The notes below the pieces were generated by a model, which saw only the letters and a program-made list of their open reading frames with translations, ran no database searches and was not told the origin of the DNA. The position numbers and the translations under genes were made by a program. A DNA stretch of 33,090 bases from Candidatus Nomurabacteria bacterium (lineage in GTDB: Bacteria; Patescibacteriota; Minisyncoccia; Phycocordibacterales; UBA2100): positions 1 to 33,090 of the forward strand of contig CALRIB010000002.1 in NCBI GenBank assembly GCA_943359705.1, written 5' to 3'. This document shows, piece after piece, positions 26,892 to 33,090 of the stretch. Position 1 is the stretch's first letter, and every line of letters starts with the position of its first letter.

Positions 26892-29279
26892 CTATCGAGG
26901 GATTCGTTTGGTCTCGCCCCAATTCTTCCCTATCGAAATTTCCGCAACGATGGGCACTCCGCGTAATTGTTTTGCGTCGATTACAGATTCCATGATGCGG
27001 CGCAATTCACGGGCGATTTTCTCCGCTTCTTTCTCGTCGAGTTCGTACACCAGTTCGTCGTGCACCTGCAAGAGAAGTTCGGCCTTTTTCTCCCAGCCCT
27101 CCTTTTTGATGAACGCATCCGCCTCCGCCATCGCAAGCTTGATGATGTCGGATTGCGTCCCCTGCATCGGCGCATTGATGGCCATGCGCTCCGCTTGTGC
27201 ACGCATGTTGGGCATCGCCGATTTGAGAGCAGGAAAATAGCGACGGCGACCGAAAATCGTCTCGGTGTAGCCGAGCTTGGTAGCTTCTGCTTTCGTCTTT
27301 TCGACGTATTCCGCAAGGCCGGAGAATTTTTTGAAATAGTCGTCGAGGAATTTCTGCGCCTCGTCGCGCGTCACACTGCCGCCGAGATTTGCGCGGAGTG
27401 CATTCACGCCCATGCCGTAGAGAATGCCGAAGTTGATGACCTTGGCGCGGCGGCGCATTTCGTAGTCCACCTTTTCGGGCGGCACGCCGAAAACTTCAGA
27501 GGCCACGGCAGTGTGCACGTCGCCGCCGCTTTTGAACACTTCAATGAGTTTTTTGTCGCCCGAAAGACCTGCCGCGATTCGCAGCTCTATCTGCGAGTAG
27601 TCAATCGCCGCGAAGACCTTGCCCTTCGAGGCGGCAAATGCGCGGCGGATACGCTTGCCGTTCTCGGTCTTCACCGGAATATTTTGGAGATTCGGATTCT
27701 GACACCCCATTCGCCCGGTGGTGGTCCCTGTCTGCAAAAATTCGGCATGGAGACGGCCGTCGGGCGCGATGAGCGCGGGCATTTTCTCGATATAGGTGGA
27801 GAGAAGTTTCTGCAGTTCGCGGTATGCGAGCACTTCATCGATGATCGGGTGCAGAGACGAGAGTTTTACGAGCTCATCTTCCCGCGTCGTGCGTGCGCCG
27901 CCCGCCGTTTTCTTCTGTTTCTCGGGCAAAATTTTTAGTTCGTCGTAGAGCACGACGCCGAGTTGTTTGGGCGAGTTGATATTGAATTCGTGACCCGCGT
28001 GCGCGAAGATTCTGCCCGCGATTTTTCCAAGCTCCGTTGAATATTCTTTGGAAAGGCTTTTGAGATACGCGGTGTCCACAAAAATCCCCACCTCGTGCAT
28101 TCGCTCCACTATTCCGATAAGCGGCTTTTCTATTTTTTCGTACACGTCCTGCAGTCTTCCTGTTTTCTTCAGCGCCGCGAAGATAAACTCTCGCGCTTTT
28201 TCAAAATCCTGTGCGCCGGCGTACCGCAAAATCTCTTCGAGCGATGGGTTGGTCGTGTCTGAATGCAAAAGCCACAGCGCCACCGCGGTCTCCTTCAATA
28301 CTTGCTCGTCGGGTGCAGCGGCTTCCGGCTCCGCTTCGTACGGCTCGTCGAATGCTTCCGCCGCCACGCGGCTGATGCGTTCCTTGAGCGAACGGAATTC
28401 GAGCTCATCACACATCGCAACAGCGGTAGCCGCGTGGTCTTGAATTCTCCAATGGTGGTCGGGCAATTCGAATTTGATGGGCACGTCAGTGCGAATAGTC
28501 GCTAGCACTTTCGAAAGTGTCGCGCTCTCGCGGCCGGTCTTCAAGAGCTCCACGATCCGCGGCTTCACATCTTTGGCAAACGCGTCCGGCTCCGTGTCGA
28601 GCGACTCGTATATTTTTTCTATCGGTCCGAAACCGTCGATGAGCTCCGTCGCGGTTTTCTCGCCGATGCCGCGCACACCGATAATCCCGTCCGAAGGGTC
28701 ACCGCGAAGCGCTTTGTAATCGACGATATGTTCGGGCCCAAAACCGTAGCGCTCTCGCACGCGGTCTTCGTCGTACAAAACCGTGTCGTTCAAACCTTTG
28801 CGGAGCGTGTACACCTGCACGTGCTTCCCTTCTACGAGCTGCAACATGTCCGCATCTCCCGAGGCAATGACGACGTCGACGCCCTCCGTCTCTGCCGCCT
28901 GCTTCACGATAGAGCCCACGATGTCGTCAGCCTCAAACCCCACGGCTTCGTACACGGGAATGCCGAATGCTTCAAACACTTTCGGCGCGCGCTTGAGCTG
29001 CTCGATAAGTTCGTCATCGGCTTTCACGCGCTTCGCTTTGTATTCTTCAAACAATTCATGGCGCACCGTCGGCCCCGGCAAATCGCGCGCGGCGACGATG
29101 TAATCGGGCTCAAGGTCGTCGATGAGTTTCAACACCATCGACACGAGTCCGTAGAGCGCTCCCGTCGGCTCGCCTTTCGACGATGAAAAGTCGGGTATCG
29201 CGTGGTATGCCCGATGCAAAATGGCGTGCGAGTCGAGTATCACAAGCCGCTGCGCTTTCGACGTTTTTTTCTTCGCCAT
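26892..29279 (-). CDS. polA: DNA polymerase I, proofreading domain reduced
   Basis: The 795-aa protein has an intact 5'-3' exonuclease domain (residues 1 to about 290; VILDSHAILHRAYHA, AARDLPGPTVRHE, GFEADDIVGS, SGDADMLQL, ALRGDPSDGIIGVRGIGEKTA). The next 110 residues keep only a remnant of the 3'-5' exonuclease fold and no DxE motif, so proofreading is likely absent. The polymerase domain is complete: motif A DYSQIELR at 560-567, motif B RRRAKVINFGILYG at about 609-622, and motif C with HDE at 740-742. It would fill gaps and remove RNA primers. TTCGAC-17-TATCAT ends 8 nt before the ATG. It is followed at one base by holA. Confidence 0.97.
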   Translation of the reverse strand: MAKKKTSKAQRLVILDSHAILHRAYHAIPDFSSSKGEPTGALYGLVSMVLKLIDDLEPDYIVAARDLPGPTVRHELFEEYKAKRVKADDELIEQLKRAPKVFEAFGIPVYEAVGFEADDIVGSIVKQAAETEGVDVVIASGDADMLQLVEGKHVQVYTLRKGLNDTVLYDEDRVRERYGFGPEHIVDYKALRGDPSDGIIGVRGIGEKTATELIDGFGPIEKIYESLDTEPDAFAKDVKPRIVELLKTGRESATLSKVLATIRTDVPIKFELPDHHWRIQDHAATAVAMCDELEFRSLKERISRVAAEAFDEPYEAEPEAAAPDEQVLKETAVALWLLHSDTTNPSLEEILRYAGAQDFEKAREFIFAALKKTGRLQDVYEKIEKPLIGIVERMHEVGIFVDTAYLKSLSKEYSTELGKIAGRIFAHAGHEFNINSPKQLGVVLYDELKILPEKQKKTAGGARTTREDELVKLSSLHPIIDEVLAYRELQKLLSTYIEKMPALIAPDGRLHAEFLQTGTTTGRMGCQNPNLQNIPVKTENGKRIRRAFAASKGKVFAAIDYSQIELRIAAGLSGDKKLIEVFKSGGDVHTAVASEVFGVPPEKVDYEMRRRAKVINFGILYGMGVNALRANLGGSVTRDEAQKFLDDYFKKFSGLAEYVEKTKAEATKLGYTETIFGRRRYFPALKSAMPNMRAQAERMAINAPMQGTQSDIIKLAMAEADAFIKKEGWEKKAELLLQVHDELVYELDEKEAEKIARELRRIMESVIDAKQLRGVPIVAEISIGKNWGETKRIPR

Positions 29280-29287
29280 TACCGATG

Positions 29288-29316
29288 ATGATACCCTTCC
29301 GGTTTTTAATGTCGAA
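29288..29316 (-). promoter_or_regulatory. polA promoter
   Basis: On the minus strand TTCGAC (29311-29316) and TATCAT (29288-29293) are 17 bp apart; 8 nt separate the -10 box from the ATG, so the message is predicted leaderless. Confidence 0.65.
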
Positions 29317-29340
29317 CAGGATAAAACTTACATAACAAAA

Positions 29341-29365
29341 GCCCTCGTCAAAAAATGACAAGGGC
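29341..29365 (-). terminator. Rho-independent terminator of the transcript from 30133
   Basis: GCCCTTGTCA and TGACGAGGGC pair around TTTTT with one mismatch, then TTTTGTT follows on the minus strand. It separates the unrecognised gene from polA. Confidence 0.85.
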
Positions 29366-29369
29366 CCAT

Positions 29370-29478
29370 CAAGATGCCGGCGGATCCGGAGAGACCGAAT
29401 GTCTCGAGCGATGCTCCATCTTGTAGAAAGATCAAACAGCCGGGAAACCTTGGCGGGGGTGTCCATGACACCCCCGCC
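29370..29478 (-). other. Structured 3' untranslated region
   Basis: Between the stop at 29495 and the terminator are a 12-bp perfect hairpin (GGCGGGGGTGTC / GACACCCCCGCC, 29452-29478) with no T run, and a second fold in which CAAGATG (29370) pairs with CATCTTG (29417), enclosing GAGAC-CGAAT-GTCTC (29391-29405). This could be RNA stabilising structure or a small RNA released from the 3' end. Confidence 0.5.
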
Positions 29479-29494
29479 GCGGCCCCAGAATCGG

Positions 29495-30025
29495 TTATTT
29501 CGTCGTAGTGGCGGACGAAAGCGCCGGTGTCGGTTTCGCAGTACCTTTCGGCATCTGCGCATCTGGGTTCGACTTCGCACCACCCACAAACTTAATTGCG
29601 AACTTTTGCTTGATGATGATGCCGTCGGGCACCACTTCTCGCGCGCGCTCATTGATGAGCTGTTCGCAAAGAGATTTGAGGGGATTCTTAGGCGAATCCG
29701 ACAAGGGGAGCGCGATACGCTCCGACTTCAATGCAATCGCCTGCATGACGACATTGGACAAAGTGCGGCGGACATGGCCGAGCTTCAGGAAATTCTCAGG
29801 CGTCGGGTCATCCCCGTCGACTAAGAGCTTCACGTAAGCGTTGGCCAGAGTCTTCGCAAACTCCGTCTCTTTGGGCGTGGACAAATTGAATCCGCGCACC
29901 TCGATGCCGTCACACAGCTGTTCTTCGACTTGCTTCCGCGCCACGCGGAAGAACCCAAAAAACCCTCTCCGCTTTGCGGGAGTCGCATTTGAAGTGGAAG
30001 TAATCGCCTTGTTGTCATTCTTCAT
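29495..30025 (-). CDS. Unrecognised cytoplasmic protein with long structured UTRs
   Basis: ATG 30025 (MKNDNKAITSTSN) gives 176 aa. I do not recognise a family. The N-terminus is basic and disordered, with a Phe cluster (RRGFFGFFRVARKQVEEQL); the middle (residues 40-130) looks alpha/beta or helical with EFAKTLANAYVKLLVDG, NFLKLGHVRRTLSNVVMQAI and NPLKSLCEQLINERA; the tail is Pro/Thr/Ser-rich. No signal peptide or membrane helix is seen. Its expression signals stand out: a strong TTGACT-17-TATACT promoter, a leader of about 108 nt with two hairpins, and GGAG 7 nt before the ATG, the only clear ribosome binding site of this kind in the window. High expression is likely. Confidence 0.68.
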   Translation of the reverse strand: MKNDNKAITSTSNATPAKRRGFFGFFRVARKQVEEQLCDGIEVRGFNLSTPKETEFAKTLANAYVKLLVDGDDPTPENFLKLGHVRRTLSNVVMQAIALKSERIALPLSDSPKNPLKSLCEQLINERAREVVPDGIIIKQKFAIKFVGGAKSNPDAQMPKGTAKPTPALSSATTTK

Positions 30026-30133
30026 GACTTTTCTCCAGCGCACATCTACAGGGGTTACCCCGGGTGCGCCTGCCAGGGCAACTCACTACGCTCGAAAAGC
30101 GCACTGAGTTGCCCTGATTTCTGGCTGTAAACT
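30026..30133 (-). promoter_or_regulatory. Structured 5' leader with Shine-Dalgarno sequence
   Basis: In the leader CAGGGCAACTCA (30105-30116 side) pairs with TGAGTTGCCCTG (30074-30085 side), a perfect 12-bp stem with a 19-nt loop, then a GGGG-TAA-CCCC hairpin follows near 30055. GGAG lies at 30033-30036. This could be an autoregulatory or ligand-responsive leader, or simple stabilisation; no known riboswitch core is visible. Confidence 0.6.
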
Positions 30134-30139
30134 TTATAG

Positions 30140-30168
30140 AGTATAGCACTAAATGGGAGATAAGTCAA
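30140..30168 (-). promoter_or_regulatory. Strong sigma-70-type promoter of the unrecognised gene
   Basis: TTGACT (30163-30168), 17-bp spacer, TATACT (30140-30145), minus strand. The 12 bases GTGCTATACTCT around the -10 are identical to those of the ncRNA promoter at 32190, including an extended -10 TG. Confidence 0.85.
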
Positions 30169-30237
30169 GGGCTTAAAAAGCCCACCCCCAGGCCACGAAA
30201 CAGCCCCCTCCCCCACGGGTGCGATACAATAGAAAGA

Positions 30238-31932
30238 ATGACGACGCAGTTCAACGACAAGAAACAGGACGAGCGGCTGCACGAGCTGCATGTCAAAGAG
30301 GAGGAACAGCTGGCGGAAATGCTCGCGCAGAAGTACGGCGTCGAGTACGTCGACCTCACTTCCAAATCAATCGACACCGACGCACTGCGCCTCATCTCGC
30401 AGGCCGAGTCGGAGGCGAGTGAAGTGGCGGCCTTTCGAAAGATAAACAAAAAAATATTCGTCGGCATGCGGTCGCCCGAACGCGACGATTCCCTCAAGTC
30501 GATACAAACGCTTGAACACCTCGGCTACCAGGTGCAGCGCTTCATCGTCTCGCACGCTTCCCTCGTGCATGCGTGGGATAGATATCACGACCTCTCGTAC
30601 GCGACCGAGACAGAAGCCGGCGTGCTCACACTTTCCAACGAAGTTATCCAGCAGATGTTGCAGAAATTGAAGGCGCTCGAAGACGTGCGCACCGAGATCG
30701 GGGGCTTCTCTACGAGCAAAGACACGCACCGCATCTCGCGCATCTTGGAAGTCATCATGGCCGGCGCGCTTAGCTTAGGTGCCTCCGACGTGCACATGGA
30801 ACCGGAAGAAGAGGGTGTGCGCATGCGGTATCGTCTCGACGGTGTGCTCATCGAAGTCTTGATATTCGACGCCGTCACCTACGGCCTCATTTCCTCGCGT
30901 ATCAAATTGCTCTCCGGCCTCAAGCTCAACATAAAAAACGCCGCGCAAGACGGACGCTTTTCGATTCAAGTGAGCGAGAAAGAAATTGAAATACGTACTT
31001 CTATTCTTCCCGGCGCGTACGCGGAAACTATCGTGATGCGTATTTTGGACCCGACCACCATCGCACTTCCCATGGAGCGCCTAGGTTTTGATAAATATCT
31101 GATGGATATTTTCAATATCGAAATCGCAAAGCCAAACGGCATGATACTGAACACCGGCCCCACCGGCTCGGGTAAAACGACGACGCTGTACGCCTTCCTA
31201 AGGCAGGTCGCCAACCCCGGTATCAAAGTGGTCACTATCGAAGACCCTATCGAATATCACCTGCCCGGCATCGTGCAAACGCAAGTTTCCAAAGACTACA
31301 CTTTTGCCGAAGGCCTCCGCTCCACTCTCCGCCAAGACCCCGACGTCATCATGGTGGGTGAAATTCGCGACGCCGAAGTGGCTTCCACTGCCATCAACGC
31401 GTCACTAACTGGGCACTTGGTATTTTCTACGCTTCACACCAACGACGCCGGCGGCACCTTCCCCCGCCTCATCGACATGGGTGTGAACGCTGACATCTTG
31501 GGCGCCGCGGTCACAACGGCGATGGCACAACGCCTCGTACGACGCCTCTGCCCGCACTGCCGCGAGGAAAAAATAATGGATGATGCAGAAAAAGCGCTGA
31601 TGGCACCGCTGCTCGCCAGCATCCCCCATCCCGAGGAAGTCCCCCCAAACAGAGACAAGATGTGGATAGCAAAAGGTTGCGCAAAATGCGGCGGCATCGG
31701 GTACAAAGGCCGCATCGCGGTCGTGGAAGTTATTCTCATGGACAAAGAAGTGGAAGAGTGTGTGCGCCATACCTCATCCGAGCGCGACATTTGGCACGCC
31801 GCCAAGCACCAAAAAATCCGCCGCATGTCGCAGGACGGCGCCGTGAAAGTGTTGCAAGGCGTTACCACCCTCGACGAACTCGGCCGTGTCGTCGACCTCC
31901 ACGACGAAGTGATGTTGGAAACTATTTCGTAG
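30238..31932 (+). CDS. pilB: Type IV pilus assembly ATPase PilB
   Basis: The 564-aa product is a GspE/PilB extension ATPase. The N-terminal GSPII_E-like domain (residues 1-150; LAEMLAQKYGVEYVDL) leads to the core: SDVHMEPEEEGVRMRYRLDGVL (about 183-205), Walker A GPTGSGKTTTL (from about 307), the Asp box VVTIEDPIEYHLPGI, Walker B with DVIMVGEIRD (about 369-378), the His box LVFSTLHTNDA, and a tetra-Cys zinc site formed by CPHC (about 438) and CAKCGG (about 481). The Walker B Glu and Arg are intact. PilB powers assembly of pilins. TACAAT (30225-30230) is 7 nt before the ATG. It is separate from the pilM/N/O operon and from the prepilin gene. Confidence 0.95.
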   Translation: MTTQFNDKKQDERLHELHVKEEEQLAEMLAQKYGVEYVDLTSKSIDTDALRLISQAESEASEVAAFRKINKKIFVGMRSPERDDSLKSIQTLEHLGYQVQRFIVSHASLVHAWDRYHDLSYATETEAGVLTLSNEVIQQMLQKLKALEDVRTEIGGFSTSKDTHRISRILEVIMAGALSLGASDVHMEPEEEGVRMRYRLDGVLIEVLIFDAVTYGLISSRIKLLSGLKLNIKNAAQDGRFSIQVSEKEIEIRTSILPGAYAETIVMRILDPTTIALPMERLGFDKYLMDIFNIEIAKPNGMILNTGPTGSGKTTTLYAFLRQVANPGIKVVTIEDPIEYHLPGIVQTQVSKDYTFAEGLRSTLRQDPDVIMVGEIRDAEVASTAINASLTGHLVFSTLHTNDAGGTFPRLIDMGVNADILGAAVTTAMAQRLVRRLCPHCREEKIMDDAEKALMAPLLASIPHPEEVPPNRDKMWIAKGCAKCGGIGYKGRIAVVEVILMDKEVEECVRHTSSERDIWHAAKHQKIRRMSQDGAVKVLQGVTTLDELGRVVDLHDEVMLETIS

Positions 31933-31944
31933 CTCGCGTTAGAC

Positions 31945-32183
31945 CACAAAACCCCGTTGCGGGTATGCAACGGGGTGATATGTTTGAAATAGGAAAACGG
32001 AGGCAGGATTATCCGAGCGATACTTTCGATGAGGAAAGCTGCAACGTGGATCTAAGGATAGAGGTAGCCGAAACCACCTCGTCCTCGAAAAAGTCACTAT
32101 CGCTCGGAAAATCACGCCTCCGTCTTTGCCCTGCATAGCTTTGCGCGACACGGGGTTGATGTAAAAACTGAGATTCTTAGCCA
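31945..32183 (-). ncRNA. Structured small RNA candidate, 6S-like long hairpin
   Basis: Promoter at 32190-32217 and a terminator hairpin at 31952-31975 (CCCCGTTGC/GCAACGGGG then TTTTGT) define a transcript of about 238 nt on the minus strand. Its central part folds as one long interrupted hairpin: GCCTCCGT/ACGGAGGC (32116-32123 with 31997-32004), a symmetric 8x8 internal loop, TATCGCTCGG/CCGAGCGATA (32098-32107 with 32013-32022), an irregular middle, and an apical GAGGT/ACCTC hairpin near 32061-32080. 6S RNA has this rod-like form with a bubble and a similar size, but no sequence match was checked; no tmRNA, SRP or RNase P motifs are seen. No plausible protein frame is present. Confidence 0.65.
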
Positions 32184-32189
32184 GAGGAG

Positions 32190-32217
32190 AGTATAGCACG
32201 TTACGCATTAATGTCAA
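32190..32217 (-). promoter_or_regulatory. Promoter of the ncRNA candidate
   Basis: TTGACA (32212-32217), 16-bp spacer, TATACT (32190-32195) with extended TG, on the minus strand. It is the best consensus match in the window, and start of RNA is expected near 32183. No protein start lies close downstream. Confidence 0.85.
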
Positions 32218-32267
32218 GAGTCCGAGCCTTCGCTCCCCGCTTCGGCGGCGCAGTAAAGCCTCAATAT

Positions 32268-33090
32268 ATGACCGACAAAGAGCAAAAAACCTTCGAAAAG
32301 ACCCCCCGTTCCCTCGACCAGGCGCTCCGCCCTGATACCTGGAAAGAGTACGTAGGCCAGGAAGCCATCAAGGAGAACCTCCGCATCCTCCTCACCGCCG
32401 CCAAGGGGCGCAACCACCAGCCCGAGCACGTCCTTTTGTATGGACCGCCCGGATTGGGCAAGACGACCCTCGCACATCTAATGACGAAGGAGATAGGCGC
32501 CAACATGCGCGCCACTTCGGGCCCCGCCATCGAGCGCGTGGGCGACCTCGCCTCAATACTGACCAACCTCTCCCCCGGCGATGTTCTATTTATAGACGAG
32601 ATACATCGCCTCAATCGCACTATCGAAGAAGTGCTCTACCCCGCGATGGAGTCGGGCGTCTTGGACATCGTCATTGGCAAAGGGCCGAGCGCGCGCACTG
32701 TGCAACTTGAGCTTCCGCCTTTTACACTCATTGCGGCGACCACGAGAATTTCCATGCTCTCCGCGCCGCTGCGCTCTCGCTTTTCCGGCGGCACGTTCCG
32801 TTTGCAGTACTACACCGAGAATGAAATTGCGGAGATTTTGAAGCGCTCAGCAAAAATTCTGGGCATCGAAGTCGATGGCGCGTCGGTGCAAGAAATCGCA
32901 CGCCGCTCGCGTGCGACGCCGCGCACCGCCAACTACCTTTTGAAACGCGGACGCGACTTTGCGGCGGTGAGCGGAGAGAATTTGGATATCAAAACGGTGA
33001 AAAAAGCGCTCGCACTATTGGAGATAGACGAAGCGGGGCTCAACCAGACCGACCGCGACATCCTCGTTATCCTCGTCGAGAAATTCAATG
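32268..33090 (+). CDS. ruvB: Holliday junction branch migration ATPase RuvB (3' truncated by window edge)
   Basis: The frame opens at ATG 32268 and has no stop in the window, giving 274 of about 335 residues. LRPDTWKEYVGQEAIKENL is the RuvB N-terminus; Walker A GPPGLGKTT is at residues 59-67, Walker B LFIDEIH at 107-113, sensor 1 AATTR after LPPFTLI, the Arg finger in SAPLRSRF, and sensor 2 in SRATPRTANYLLKR. The winged-helix C-terminal domain begins with LNQTDRDIL and is cut. RuvB hexamers pump DNA through the RuvA-bound junction. Upstream 31933-32267 holds only the antisense-strand ncRNA; no -10 box close to the ATG is convincing. The usual ruvA-ruvB pairing is broken. Confidence 0.97.
   Translation, partial: MTDKEQKTFEKTPRSLDQALRPDTWKEYVGQEAIKENLRILLTAAKGRNHQPEHVLLYGPPGLGKTTLAHLMTKEIGANMRATSGPAIERVGDLASILTNLSPGDVLFIDEIHRLNRTIEEVLYPAMESGVLDIVIGKGPSARTVQLELPPFTLIAATTRISMLSAPLRSRFSGGTFRLQYYTENEIAEILKRSAKILGIEVDGASVQEIARRSRATPRTANYLLKRGRDFAAVSGENLDIKTVKKALALLEIDEAGLNQTDRDILVILVEKFN

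Noticed and set aside
26967..27938. 323-codon + strand frame
   Set aside because: It is exactly antisense to the polymerase domain of polA and reflects codon bias of that gene.
31952..31975. Terminator for pilB on the + strand
   Set aside because: The hairpin is followed by GATATG on the + strand without a T run, while the minus strand has TTTTGT; it belongs to the antisense RNA.
31939..32217. 92-codon frame on the minus strand over the ncRNA region
   Set aside because: It runs across the promoter, all paired helices and the terminator stem, starts inside the -35 box and shows no family resemblance; the inverted complementarity is better explained by RNA.

Overview
This window reads as chromosome of a Patescibacteria/CPR bacterium, most likely a Parcubacteria (Paceibacteria) member such as a Kaiserbacteria-like lineage; the lineage is inferred from gene style, not from a marker tree. 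Supporting signs are very compact coding with ATGA overlaps, streamlined or split housekeeping proteins (a short HolA, a PolA with only a remnant of the proofreading domain, separate riboflavin kinase and nucleotidyltransferase), a Mur ligase with a shortened N-terminus, secreted Cys-rich/Ig-like and lamin-tail-like proteins, type IV pilus genes scattered over several loci, and seven tRNA genes none of which encodes CCA. About sixteen genes carry a -10 hexamer only 6-8 nt before the start codon, so leaderless mRNA looks like the default here.

Layout. 1-5.4 kb: end of a DedA-like protein, a GT4 glycosyltransferase, an alpha/beta hydrolase coupled to a membrane protein, a 200-bp-period structured repeat behind tRNA-His, a DUF4383 protein, then a DUF2914 protein coupled to a PduO-type cobalamin adenosyltransferase. 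5.6-8 kb: a tRNA-rich accessory stretch with tRNA-Leu, a LAGLIDADG endonuclease, rplS, a structured repeat, tRNA-Val, tRNA-Arg(TCT) and an HNH endonuclease. 8-10.6 kb: the pilus operon pilM-pilN-pilO plus a small membrane protein. 10.7-15.3 kb: a tRNA-binding protein, ruvX, a small secreted protein, the riboflavin kinase / nucleotidyltransferase / sigma factor / membrane-protein operon behind tRNA-Ser, another HNH endonuclease and an HD hydrolase.

15.4-20.2 kb: a TrmB-like regulator coupled to a DNPH1-like nucleotide N-hydrolase, a prepilin, a PH-like membrane protein, an S23 four-helix-bundle gene flanked by 16-bp inverted repeats, and a 688-aa secreted protein. 20.3-24.7 kb: tRNA-Arg(GCG), rpsT, ruvA, a MurE-like ligase, a lamin-tail-like secreted protein, a TrmH-family methyltransferase divergent from a DoxX-like membrane protein, and tRNA-Lys. 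24.7-33 kb: a second secreted Ig-like protein, holA and polA, an unrecognised protein with long structured UTRs, pilB, an apparent 240-nt structured ncRNA, and ruvB running off the end.

The most striking signal is an apparently undescribed family of two-hairpin elements found only downstream of tRNA genes (tRNA-His twice, tRNA-Val, tRNA-Lys, and a divergent relative after tRNA-Arg(GCG)). Their stems differ in sequence but keep pairing, loop and bulge geometry, and the His and Val copies carry duplicated tRNA 3' ends. The three remaining tRNA loci show a complementary pattern: each has a free-standing endonuclease gene (one LAGLIDADG, two HNH) ending exactly at the tRNA 5' boundary. Together these suggest tRNA genes are the focus of mobile or recombinational activity in this genome.
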